A stretch of DNA of 64,000 bases, taken from assembly GCA_015680685.1 (NCBI GenBank), contig MNCI01027046.1, forward strand, positions 969,472 through 1,033,471, read 5' to 3'. This DNA is from Gnetum montanum (Eukaryota; Streptophyta; Gnetopsida; Gnetales; Gnetaceae). The translations under genes and the position numbers were made by a program. Below the pieces are notes generated by a model that saw nothing but the letters and a program-made list of their open reading frames with translations, was not told where the DNA came from and did not search any database. Each line of letters begins with the position of its first letter. The stretch's first letter is position 1. Positions 34,069 through 45,999 of this stretch are shown one piece after another.

Positions 34069-36691
34069 TACTGAAGAGGAAGAAGAGAAATAGAAAGAGG
34101 ATAAAAAACCCTCTACTATAACTCTACTATGAAAGTATAAATGAAAATGCAAATGAAGAATGAGCAAGTGAATGAGATTGACATTCATGATAACATGAAA
34201 TGAAATGTATCATCTCTTGTGTGATGTGATTGGGAAATGGGTAGATAGAGTTTGCAATGCCATGCTTTTTTTCCACTATTGCCAACCTTCCACATGTTCC
34301 TCCATATCTTGCTTGAATGAATGTGTGATTCTTTTATTATGTAGGTATGTTCGAAAAATCAATGCATAATGATCACAACTTCAAAACATCTTAATAAGCA
34401 TAATCTCAGATACATTTGGAAGCTGACATAAAAGAAAAATGGAGTAGATCTTCTTCAACAATGTAGTTCTTGATATTTACATTTGAGGATTAAATTTGTG
34501 AGTTAATGCATGTTTAACTAGAACATAGTAAATATGTGTTGTAGAAAGATGAACAGTCTTAGGTAATGTCATTGTACCTTAGGATGGCTTGCATAGTATT
34601 TTCATGTTAGGTAATACCATATTAGAGAAGGTTCATGGAAAGACCTTGAAAGAATGATTATAAATGCACTTCAAGATACCTAGCTAACATGATAGCATTA
34701 GTTTTAACTTGAAAAATAATTAGAGGTATACCTCAAGACATAGCTAATAGACACTTTAAAAGAATTATAGAGAAATATGTTGATGCTTTAAGCATGACTC
34801 AAACTAGAAAATCCTTTCCTAACAAGATAATGAGGTAACCACTCAAGCAACCTATCATTGGCTATTTTAGGTAAGATCATTCCTTATTAAGGTAGGCAAA
34901 GGATTTAATAATGATTTTCTAATATTGAAATTAAAATTTATTTCACCATTGGACCCTCTAAATCTATTGGATAGTGGAAATATAAATATTATTAATTATA
35001 AAACCATCATGAAGAAAAATATGCATTTAATATATAAAAATTTTTAGGGGGTTTTTCAGAACCCCTAAAAAATAAATACTAATTAAAAACATTTAGAGTA
35101 TTCAAATCATCAACCAAAAAGAGAGATTCTAAAGAAAAAGTTCAACACTTTTGAGGATGTCTTTTTAGGTTTTCATCCTTATAACCAATCTTAAAAACAT
35201 CTCCATTTGGGATATGAAAAGGATTAACCCTTGTCCTCATTCAAAAGTGCTCTCACAGATTTTCACTTCTTACTAATCGATTTTTTGTAAAGAGACAAAT
35301 AATACTCTCTATAAAGAAAAATGAATGCAATAATTTGAAATAAGAAACAAATCTTCATTTATAAATTATTTAATGTATCTTCTTGCTATATGGTGTGGGA
35401 TATATTTATTGTTAAATTATTTTAGGTTTCAACACCCAAAAATAAGAAACAAATGTCAACAAAAGCTAATAGCTTTATCAACTTAAGCCCAAAAAAGAAA
35501 AGATATTAATACTACAAACAAAAATTAATTGTTTAGCCATCACTAAAAGCTTTCTACTTGAAGTTGTAACTAAAAAGTAGTATATTTGAGAATTTGATAT
35601 TTAACTTCTAAAGAGAGATCATAATTATGTTCTTGATATTGAGAAATAATTGCATAACAAGACTTCCAAATAGAACAGTGAAAAAGTGGTCAAAGATACT
35701 TCCAAATGCAAATAAAAAAAGTAGACAAAGCAAGTTGATGACTATGAAAGATATCATTGTTGCTTGATTAAAAGTTTTTGTAGATTCTAGATGTCCATTT
35801 CTAAGTATGCTAGGCAAATAGAAACTTAAAAAAATATGTGAAATTAACTCTTTACTTCCACAAAGAGGACATTAGAGAAACTATATGATAATTTTTATTA
35901 TTGAATATCTATTTGATGTGATAGCCTAAATATGTATTTGTAGTATACTTCTAGGTTTGTACATGTCTCATCATGCCCCTTTGGAATTAAACCTGCAACT
36001 TACAAATCATAAATTGCATGTTCTACCCAAGTAAGCTATGTGTCATTAACAAACTAGGAAAATATGTTGTTTCAATAAAAATTCTAACTCAATGGAACAT
36101 ATCATACTTAGTTAAAGCATGTAGCTTGTAATTGTGCAAGTCATAGGTTCAATCTCAAGGGGTTATACTAAGATACATACTATCAAGGATCATATTAAAA
36201 GTATGTGTTCATGAATAATGACCTTAGATAGTGAAATATGAAAAATTATAATCAATTCATTTGCCTATCCTAGCAAGTAAACCCATGTTATTAAATTACC
36301 ATGAGACCTAAACAAATCATTCATCACAAGTCATTTGTAAAAAGACATTTAATACAAGTCATTAATACACATGTAGCAACAATTAGAAGAATGGAAGTAT
36401 TGTTTCATATTATTATAACAAAAATAATAGCTGTGAAAGTTGTTTCTACTAGGAGTTTTGACTTCTTGCAATTTGAAACCATAATAGTTTTGAATCCTCT
36501 TTGCATTCCTTGGTAGTGATATTGGATAATATGAATGGAAAAGACATAATCTAGGGCATTATTGGCCATGATAAATGTTTTAGATGGGATGTTTTTAAGG
36601 ATATTGATCATGGTTTAATATCATGCTCCTTATCTTAGTTAGTATGGGATCTCAAGTTGTAAACTTTTAAAAGAAGTAAGCCTTTCATTGT
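33838..36691. repeat. Segmental duplication, copy 2, left part
   Basis: Collinear with 6143-8490 and then, without interruption, with 21552-21731. It therefore preserves the locus as it was before element A inserted (single GTAGT at 36513-36517). The psbW G-box is CACATG here (about 34291-34296). An extra 300 bases near 35990-36330, with a tRNA-like B box GGTTCAATCTC near 36150, are absent from copy 1. No gene is intact. Confidence 0.92.
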
Positions 36692-37474
36692 TGATGAGCA
36701 GTGAGTATATCCTACGCCCAACCATATGAATTACAAGCATTCATGCATAATTTGATCAAATTCCATTGACTTTAGCTCTCTAAGTGCACGCCATCTATGA
36801 TAGTGAATCTAAGGATGTGATCATTGTCTTCTTAGTTCCACTTGTATAAGTGCAAGTGTATGGTTAAGTGTAACTAAGGCACATGATTTGTATAATTTTA
36901 TATTTTTATCTATTTTATCCTAAGCATAAAGTAAAGTGATTAAGTGCTAATTAATATAATAAATATACAGTGCCTTAAACTAATTCCTAACATAAGCATC
37001 TAATCCCACCTACTGTACACATCTTGAACATGTTATAATGTTGCTAGGTTACCAAGTGCTAGCACTACTAGGATTACCAAGCATTAACATTATGCTGGAG
37101 GTGTTCATACTTATGTGTATTAATTAATTCTTATTTAATTAACTAAATACATTGAAGTAAATTAGATTAAGAGTAAAGTACATTAAAGTAAACATTAAGC
37201 TAGTTCCAAATGCTATAAGGTTTATCAAGAAGCTCATCTTTATTGCTATTACATTGAAGTGTCCATGTACATTGGTGTTCAAATAAGGATCCGTACACTT
37301 CTTGACTCCTAATATGGACACTTAAAAAATATTCTAACTATAGGAAAAGTAAAGTGTAATAACTTCATTAAGCTACTAAATGAGTGGTGCCATAAATGTA
37401 GCGAGTGTGCACATTTATATAGATAGACACAGATACCCTATCAACGCATATGTGTTGACAACCATGATTCATCC
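36692..37474 (-). repeat. 3' LTR of element B
   Basis: Minus-strand LTR. Its end CTCATCA (TGATGAG on the plus strand at 36692) abuts the copy 2 flank. Its start, GATGAATCATGG, follows a purine tract (reverse complement of CCTACCTCCAC at 37474-37484). It aligns with 48622-49467 but is about 60 bases shorter in the mini-repeat part near 37430-37450. Confidence 0.85.
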
Positions 37475-37649
37475 TACCTCCACAACTGACTAAAAGCTTG
37501 TCCTAAAGTGAACAAAAAGAGGAACAAGATTTTTACAAAATTTGGGAAGATGTGGAACCAATGACTGACTGAATGACTCAAATTAGCACTAATGACCCAA
37601 GTGTATAGATTTACAATGTTTACAAAAATACATGTTTAAGAAAATAAAA

Positions 37650-40315
37650 TTGAATACCTTTACAAAAATGGATAATTAAAATTCCTCTGATTACTGAAGA
37701 CGAGAAGAAAATAAAATTATCCATAGAGGTGGAGGCTCCTAAGGTGCCAAAGGATCTTTCCTTGCCTCTAGTGCACATGGAAATTGAGGTTGAGGCTATG
37801 GAAATTATGGTTGTCCTGTTGTAATTACTGTTGTTGGTGGAAGATGAAAAGAATCCAACAAGGCTTTCATCTTCTCCTCCTTGGAACAAGGATCATACAT
37901 AGTCTACATAGTATTATCAATGTGAGTTGGTATGGGAACATCCCACGAACAAGGAATTTTTGGGAATAACTCATTAACATTGATAAACCATGTAGCAAAT
38001 TTTTTACATTCAATGTCAAATGCTTTGACAACATTCTTTTATTCCTTGTAGTCATTCATTACCTTGAACAAGTTTCCCCACAACGAATCATTGGTCTATG
38101 AAGCATATGCACATAACTTCAAGCTTTGCATTAGTTATTTTTAGCTTTTGTTTTGTTTCCTTGTGATGCTTAAACTTTGCATCATACAAGAGGTACAAGC
38201 TGGTCACTTTCTTTTCAGGTTTTGACCTCAACCTTCCAAAAATTAGCATTGTTAAGTTCACATATTAGAGGTTAGCTAGTTCCATGTACTCGATCATATC
38301 TTTGATCTACAAATCCTTTAGGCATATTTTTGCTTTTTTGTACCCATTGAGTCCATTGAAGATGGGCTACCACACGTCACCTCCTTTTAGAGTTGCTGGA
38401 AGGCCTCATTAACTTTTGACACACTAATTGGATCTCCTTTTTGTTAACATCTTTGAAAATACCAACCTAGTCTTTGTAATGATTTTTAACTCGTTCAAAC
38501 TTTAGGGACTCATTTTTCCAAGTGATGATCTCAATTGTTGTTTTCCAGCAAAGGGCACAAACCTCCTCCATTGAGAGATTTTAATTTTTACTAGCTAACC
38601 TCCTCAAATCCAAGTTTATCTTGGCAAGCTACTCTTACTATTATCATACAAATTCTAGCATTTTTTCCTTTTGTGTCTCAACATTCTATAGGTGATGAAT
38701 GTCTCTTGTCAGAACTATGTTCTTCTTGTGGGTCTCTGCAAAGTCCTCTTCAATGTTGTAGGTCATTACCTTTACTAAGGACTATTCAAAGACTACCATC
38801 TCCTTTGTGTCCTCAGCCTCTTAAAGTTTGTGTTGAACCTATAAAAAATCTTCATCTTTTATTATGGTCTGGCTGAGCATGATGGGATCAACTAGTCAGG
38901 CTTTCAACACTACAACCTTGATAGCCAATCATTGATTCTCTAATGTAGCTACCTTGAGTTTAGCATTGGCATTGATGAGAATCACCAAGATAGTTGTCCC
39001 CTCACCCTCCTCCAAGCTTACCAAGAAAGTATTTGCATTTCTAGAGATCTCTGGAAATTATTGTTATCCTGGAAGGGACATCATTACTTGCCAGGAACTA
39101 GGATTTGATATTATGAGCACTGGCATCCTTTGTGTAGAAAATAGTGGCATCATCTCCTCAAACTAGCTTATGGTTCTAGTCACTTCGTTAGGATGGCTCA
39201 ATGTTGGTCGGTAGATAGAGGGTTCACCACTACTTGGTCTAGCTTGCTACTATTGTAGGAGTTTCTCATGGAGCTTTTGCATGTGCTCAATGACAATGTC
39301 AGCCTCTGATGTTATTTCATGAGTGGGTGGTGGTGGTGGATGCTCCTCTTCTTGCAACTTGACAAGCACCTTACCCTTCATCATCTTAAACCAAGAGGTA
39401 GCAAAAGCATGAAGAAGGGTGTGATTGGCATAGTAGGCTATACCTCCTCTTTTGCAAAATTTATGAATGAGGCATGGGAAGGGAAGTGCTTTTCTTCCAT
39501 GCTCATTCTCTTTGAACCACTTTTCTATCTTTAGATAAATGAGTTATGGGAGATTGATAGGGAATTTACCACTTATAGTGGCACATGCACAAGTAAATAA
39601 GGTTGTGGTTTTGCTTAGCCATACTAGTGGATTAAGGTGGTAGGTCATGATTTTTGAAGTACACCCTCTCTACTTTAGCGAGTGCACTATATTTCTTGTA
39701 GTTAATCCCATAGCACCATTGGATCCACTCTTTCTTTGCTTCTAGGTCTACTTGTGTTAATATTTCTACCAAGGTTTCCCCAGTATCCAACAACCTGAGG
39801 GCCTTAGCAATGGCCTCCATAGAGTAAGACACACTAATATCCTTTATCTTCACCATGGCATTGGACTACCTCTTGTTCCAGAAGAGGTACATCTCTCCTA
39901 GGTACCACTTACAATTGGAAGTGAGGATAGGTCACATGGGAGAGGTTTGTAGTTGGGTTTCTACCTCTTCCAATGCCAAGTCCAAGAATGGACCAAAGTT
40001 CAATTCCTAAAGAATTGAACCTTTGATCTCCTTGGAATTAATTTTCTTAAGGTATGATTCTATTAAGGTGACTTCTAAGTTTGGTCTAGGCCTAGGCATC
40101 TCATCTCCATGTAATTGCTCAGTCTTAGTAGCAAGAATTTGTTAAACAGATTCCACTTCAGGCTCCTCCTGAAGAGGTCTCATTGTATAGGTCTCTACTG
40201 CTTGCTTTTGGGGCTACTCCAGCTATTGTTGGCCCCTTTCTTCTCTAGGCTACTTTTCCATTGGTTGGGATGATCTTCCTTCCTGTGAGTGTTTATCCCT
40301 TGCTCTAGGTGTCAT
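37650..40315 (-). pseudogene. Third ORF of element B
   Basis: Starts MTPRARDKHS at 40315 and has YLGEMYLFWNK, MVKIKDISVSYSMEAIAKAL, EWIQWCYGINYKKYSALAKV (39632-39856). It is collinear with the third ORF of element A over its whole length, including the Lys/Gln-rich middle and the region of YDPCSKEEKMKAL near 37870-37910. That two separately inserted elements keep this reading argues it was a real gene of the family. Stops are frequent. Confidence 0.6.
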
Positions 40316-40319
40316 CTAC

Positions 40320-42350
40320 AATTACAACATACCCAAATATTAACATTTGATGTGTAACTTAGATAGTTTAATACCTTGTCTCCTTTGATCAATTACAACT
40401 AAGCTAAGTTGTGATTATGGAAAATTGATTATTTTAATATTATTTTATTTAAATAGCTACCAGAGTCTGTTGGGAAGGTTTAACTCTCATAAATTAGTGA
40501 TTTTAATATTATTTGATTCATTAAACCTTGTGGGAGTTAGAAAAATTTTGTAAAATTTTTTGTCAAAAACCTAACATTTATGGCCCCCACGACGTAAAGC
40601 TCGCCTATAGTAGCTACAGGAATGAAGAACAAGATCAATTAGAGAAGCGATGTAAAAGTTATGGGCTCTTGAAGGTTTTGGGATTTGAAAACAACAAAAA
40701 CACCTTCCTCATTTGAAAGTAAATGGAAAAATTTTTACGAAGTGTCCATAGTATATATAGACTTTTTGTGCTATGTTCACAAGGATGTGTCGATAGGGTC
40801 ACATGAACGTAGCTATAGGACAAAGTTTTTCAATTAAGAAACAGAGAAAAAAGAAAGACCTTTCACATAAAATTGAAGTCCATAGGTAACTAGAAAAGCC
40901 AACAACATGATGAAATGCTCAAAGAGGACAAGAATATGCACAAAAAAAGGAGACTTAATTTGGAGAATATTCACTAAGGAGTGCAAAACTAGATGTAATC
41001 GATGTGGAACTCACAAGGTTTAAAAGCAAAAACATCTAAGGGATAAGGAACTTAACCTTTCCAACAAAGTGGTATGTACATGGATCCTCCCCATAGTAGG
41101 CTCATGCCCTTAATGCCCTTGCATGTCCTCAAACCATGGAGTCTGTGGGCCTCATGGTTGATTAATGGTTGTGGTTAGTTAAGAACTAAATAACTAGGCA
41201 AATCATCAAATAATTTTAACCATATCCAAACAAAGACATTAAAAAAATTCATGAGAAGAGGCAATGAGGTGGTTGATGGAGATCATAGGTGGATGAGAGA
41301 GTGTGGAATGGAGTCCCTTATCATGGTCACATGAAGTCCCTTTTGAAGCATGTCGTTAATATGACCTGATAATATCCATCTTTAGTTCAAATTAAGACCA
41401 AGCACTTCCAGTGACTCCACATTGACACACTTAGACTATTCCACCTCCCAAGGTACAAGAGTATCCCTACAGATTAATCACCATTCCAAAGAGAGAAGAA
41501 AATAGAAGCAGGAAGTGAAAAGGGCCTTAGTTAGAGGGGTGCCTTTAGGCATGGGTGCATGTCTTTCTGATCCCATAACTAGTGCTTGTGGCCTGTTATT
41601 AAGTCTAAGACGCGTGCTTTGAATTTTTATTATTTTTTTATGTTTTTATGTGTTTATCAAATGGAAACTACACCATGCAAAGACTTACCTTCCTACTATT
41701 GGTTGATGGAAAAATGGCAAAGGATCCATGAAGATATTGATGCACCCTAGAGGGTCAAAAAGTTCAAAAAGTGTCAAATCCCCTTGAATTCACATCCTTA
41801 TCTATCCATTTAATTCACTCCAAATTTGGAAACTACCAAGGTCACAAGTTCATTATAAGTTATTTTTAAGAAGGGACCTCATACTTCCAAAACAAAGGGA
41901 CATCATAAAGTTGTGGATTGGTGGATGATGTGGACTCACTACTTGTTAACATGAAAAGAATCAATGTCTCATTCATCAACATCAAAATCTAAAAATGAAA
42001 TCCAATCATTTGTAATCAAATAATAATGTAAAGTACAAAGCACCATCAATTAGCATCTCTAGTTGCACCAAATCTTGGCGACAATAAAGAAAGAAAATAA
42101 AATCATGAGAAAAATGAAAACTAAATAAGGGAAAATATAGAAAAAGTTATAAAATACTCAAGAAAGAAAGAAACATACTAAAAATGGTGTAAAACAAATA
42201 AGTTAAAAAACTAAGGAGAAACTTTATGTGATATTAGCATGGATGGCCATCTCCCCCATGACTAAGTTGGAAAAATGACATCCAAAATATTAAGCATGCA
42301 CATCCATCTATTGAGGTGTTGGTGTTACTAGTTATTTTGGGTTCTAGAAA
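40320..42350 (-). other. Non-coding spacer of element B
   Basis: Between integrase and third ORF. No protein motif was found. It is collinear with parts of 15490-17586 in element A. Confidence 0.55.
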
Positions 42351-42359
42351 AAATTTATT

Positions 42360-43560
42360 TGTTATGTGTTGACTAATATTTTCTTGTTTGGGCTTTCAAG
42401 TTGGTAAATTAGCATGGCTCGAGATGAAAATATTTCATAGATGATATAAGGGTCCTCCCATAACATTTGAAACTTAGTACGTTGAGGTGCATGCATGGGA
42501 TCCCAATAGAGTACCTTATCTTCCATTTGAAATTTTACCTTCCTAATCCTAAGGTCATGTTGTTGTTTTTTGTATGCCTTATGCACTTCTTTAAATGATA
42601 GGCCCACTAGTCAATTCTCATCTAGCACATTAAGATTCATTAATTGCTCTTTCTATGCTAAGCTTAGATCTAGGCTAAGGTCACATGTAGTTGATAGTAT
42701 ACAAAGTTTTGCTTGAATGGGAATGTTGGGAGCTTTCTATACATGAGCTCATAGGGAGAGTATCTAATAGAAAATTTCCATGTGAAATGATAGGCCCAAA
42801 GGGAATCATTAAGTTTAGAGCTCCAGTCCCTCCTATATTTACTAATGATTTGGGTTAGTATTTTGGTTATCTTCCTATTTGTGACTTCAACTAGATCATT
42901 AGCTTAGGGATGGTAGGGAGTTGTTAATTTATTTTCAACCCCCAAACATTGCATCAATTTTTGAAAAGTGGTGCCTACAAAATGTCTTCTATTGTCTAAA
43001 ATAAGTGCACATGGCATACCAAACCTATTTACAATGTATTGTTGTACAAACCTAGCCACCGTGGAAGTCATATAGTTGTGACAGTTGTAGCTTCTACCCA
43101 TTTTTTGTAGTAGTCAATAGCAACAATTGTGTATACCTTTCAATTGGACATTGGATTGATGGATCCCATGAAATCGATTCCCCAAAGATTAAAAGGCTCC
43201 AATGATTAGATCCATTATTAGAGCCCTTTCATATGAGCTGTCATCCCCCCATCATGTTAACATCAATCACAGGAGCAAACGAAGTGATGGGCATCCTTGA
43301 AAAGTATTGGCCAATAATATCTTACCATGAGGATTTTAATGGTCATTCACCTCCTAGAATTGTGGGCCCTACAAGGGCCTTTGTGTGCATCTTGGAGAAC
43401 TTTGAGTTAATCCACATCACAGACATACCATCGAACAAGGCCATCCACACAAACCTTGTAAAGGTTTTCATTGATCTCCATGAAGCATTTGGCCTAGTGA
43501 AGAAAGTACTATTTCTTCATCTAGTCCCACTCCTATGCTAGCTCCTAAGTGAGAAAATAG
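42360..43560 (-). pseudogene. Integrase of element B
   Basis: Unlike A, B keeps all three catalytic residues at codon level: Asp in GIDFMGS (43173-43175), Asp in LILDNRRHF (42994-42996), and Glu in LVEVTNRK (42886-42888). The zinc module region (43250-43440) is decayed. The C-terminal region reads EVHKAYKKQQHDLRIRKVKF with QMEDKVLYWDP (42362-42607). Stops and frameshifts still disable it. Confidence 0.82.
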
Positions 43561-43699
43561 GATATGATGTTCTTGTACCAAATGATCTCCTTGGGAACTT
43601 GTTCATTTACAGCACCAGTAAAGAGGACTTCATCAAGAAATTAGTCTGAAAGTGGGCTCTCCTCCTCCTTATTTTTTCATCAAAATTAAAATAAGTGGT

Positions 43700-44990
43700 T
43701 AGCTACCATGTTCTTGGTCTCCTTTCTATCCATCATTGTTAGATAAAACTCTTGCAAGATCATCAACCATCATATATCATTAGGGCTTACCGTTGGCTTG
43801 TTCATGAGGACCCTAATGGCATTGTGGTCTATGTATACAAATACTTTTTATCTAAGCACATAGTACTAAAATTTCTCTAAAGCATAAACCACTACCATAA
43901 GTTCTTTTTTAGTGGTGGTGTAGTTCAGTTGTGCACCCATAATGCTTCTACTAGTAAAATGGATGTAATAAGAACATTTTTAATCATCCAATTATGTCAG
44001 CACAGCTTCCAATGCATGGTTAGATGCATCCATCATGATGTGGAAGGGTCTAGACCAATTAGGTGCTCATAGGATTGGTGTTTCTACAAGCTTCTGCTTG
44101 AGGTGCTGGAATGCATGCTCGCATTCCTTGGTCCTATAAAATGAAGCATCCTTCTTTGTAAGCTCTACCAACAATTTGGCAATGTTAAAAAAGTTCCTAA
44201 TGATGTGCCAATAATAACCAATATGCCTAAGGAATGACTACATGTTTTTAATAATTTTTGGCAATCAGGTTATTTCTTGGATGACCCTTATCTTTTCAGG
44301 TCTACCTTAATCCCTTTTTGTGAAATTTGGTTCCCTAGTACAATGCCTTTTGGAACTATCAAATGGTTTTTCTACCATTTGAGCTTGAGGTTAGTCTACA
44401 CACACCTTTTCAACACTTACTCAAGATAGTCCAAGGCTTACTTAAATGTAGCCCCATAGGTGGAGAAGTCATCCATGAAGACTTCCACCCTACTACCAAT
44501 CTACTATTAAAAGATGCTAAGGACCAAGCATTGGAAAGTAGTAGGTGCATTGAAAAGGCCAAAGGGTATCTTACTATATGCAAAAGATCCCCAAGGACTC
44601 ATGAATGTTATTTTCACCTAATCCTCTAGTGCAAACTAAATTTTGTATAGCCTCTATAATCATCCAGAAAGCTGTAGTAGTAATGCCTTGTGATGATGTC
44701 CAAAATCTAATCCACAAATGACAAAGAAAAGTGATCTTTGTAGGTTGTCATAGTCAATAGCCTAAAATTAATATAGACCCTCCACTTGCCTCCCTTCTTT
44801 GGTATTATAATAAGTGGACTAACCCACTTACTATCCACAATGGGATTAATGAGCCCTGCCTTGAGGAGTTGCTCAATTTCTTCTTTGGTATTATAATACG
44901 TGGACTAACCCACTCACTATTCTCTACTAGCATATCCTAGGATTGATTCCTATGAGCTCATGATATGACCAAGCAAAGGCTATTGACCAT
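43700..44990 (-). pseudogene. Reverse transcriptase and RNase H of element B
   Basis: IVNSEWVSPLIIIPKKGGKW, INFRLL.MTTYKDHFSLSFVD, and VEVFMDDFST, with the FMDD box at 44479-44468. RNase H follows, with a decayed LGYKVFVYIDH-type site near 43840. A direct repeat of about 45 bases (around 44798-44845 and 44882-44928, sharing CTTCTTTGGTATTATAATA) duplicates the PKK-to-SEWVS part of RT and shifts the frame. Confidence 0.83.
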
Positions 44991-45429
44991 TTTTTAATGA
45001 CTTCTAAAAGCTACTCTTTTTTTTTGCAAAGGAGCAATATTAGCATTGATGATGACTGGCTTGCCATTGGTTAGGAAGGCATATTCCATTCTAGCTAGCA
45101 GAGCTTTTAGCTTAAGAGGGTTCTACTTGAATGTTTCAAGGATTCTCAACTCTCCCTAATTGATTTCACCTTTTTCTTTAAAGAGTTAGTGATGGACTTG
45201 CTCTAGTTTGTCCATGTTATCTACATAAGAGTTCATGAGGCTCTTAGTTGGTTCCATGCACAATGTTAAGCTACTCTTTACTTCAACTATTAGCCACCAG
45301 GTGCCCTCTTATTTTGTGTCTATTATGTATAGGCACCTTTTAATTTTTGGAACATCTACACACCGCCTACATGCTTTCAATGTTGTAATTTGAACAGTCC
45401 ACAATTTCTACACAGAGTGGAACCTTATG

Positions 45430-45910
45430 TCATGTGATGCATGGAACACAATTCTTCCCAATTTTGCCAAATTCATTCTCCTTGAAGATTTTCAAGGAGA
45501 ATTCTCTTATCCCCAACCATGCATCAATGGTACCCAGCCACTCTCTTACCATAATGATAGGAAAGTCCCCTTTGCAGTTGTCCACTTGGATCATCAAGAA
45601 GTTAGCAAGATAGGACCATCCATAAATAATGGTCATAATGTCCTCTACCAATCCCAAGGGGAAAATGATGGACTGATCTACTAACTCTAAGAGAATGTTG
45701 CTCTTTTTAAGTGAAAGTAGGTTCTAAGCTTTGTACATTTCTTGTAATATCAAATTTCCACTAGCACATGAGTCTAAAAGAGCCTTGCAAGATTCATTAT
45801 TATCAATTTGTAAATAGATTAGGTGAATTCTAGGATCAAATGTCTTCTTGGGAAGGTAGCCAACCTTGATCCAAATAGTGATTGCATGGATCAACATTAT
45901 AAAATGCACT
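45430..45910 (-). pseudogene. Aspartic protease of element B
   Basis: LQIDNNESCKALLDSCASGN, where the catalytic D-S-G reads D-S-C (Asp codon 45774-45772), then LVEDIMTIIYGWSYLANFLM and DFPIIMVREWLGTIDAWLGI. It is collinear with the protease of A. Confidence 0.75.
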
Positions 45911-45999
45911 TTAGGAGAAGTTTGGTTTGAAGGGTTCTCAAGGAGATTATGGAGGAAGTAGGAGAAGCAAGGTCAATATCCATAGGTGTCTATGAGGGC

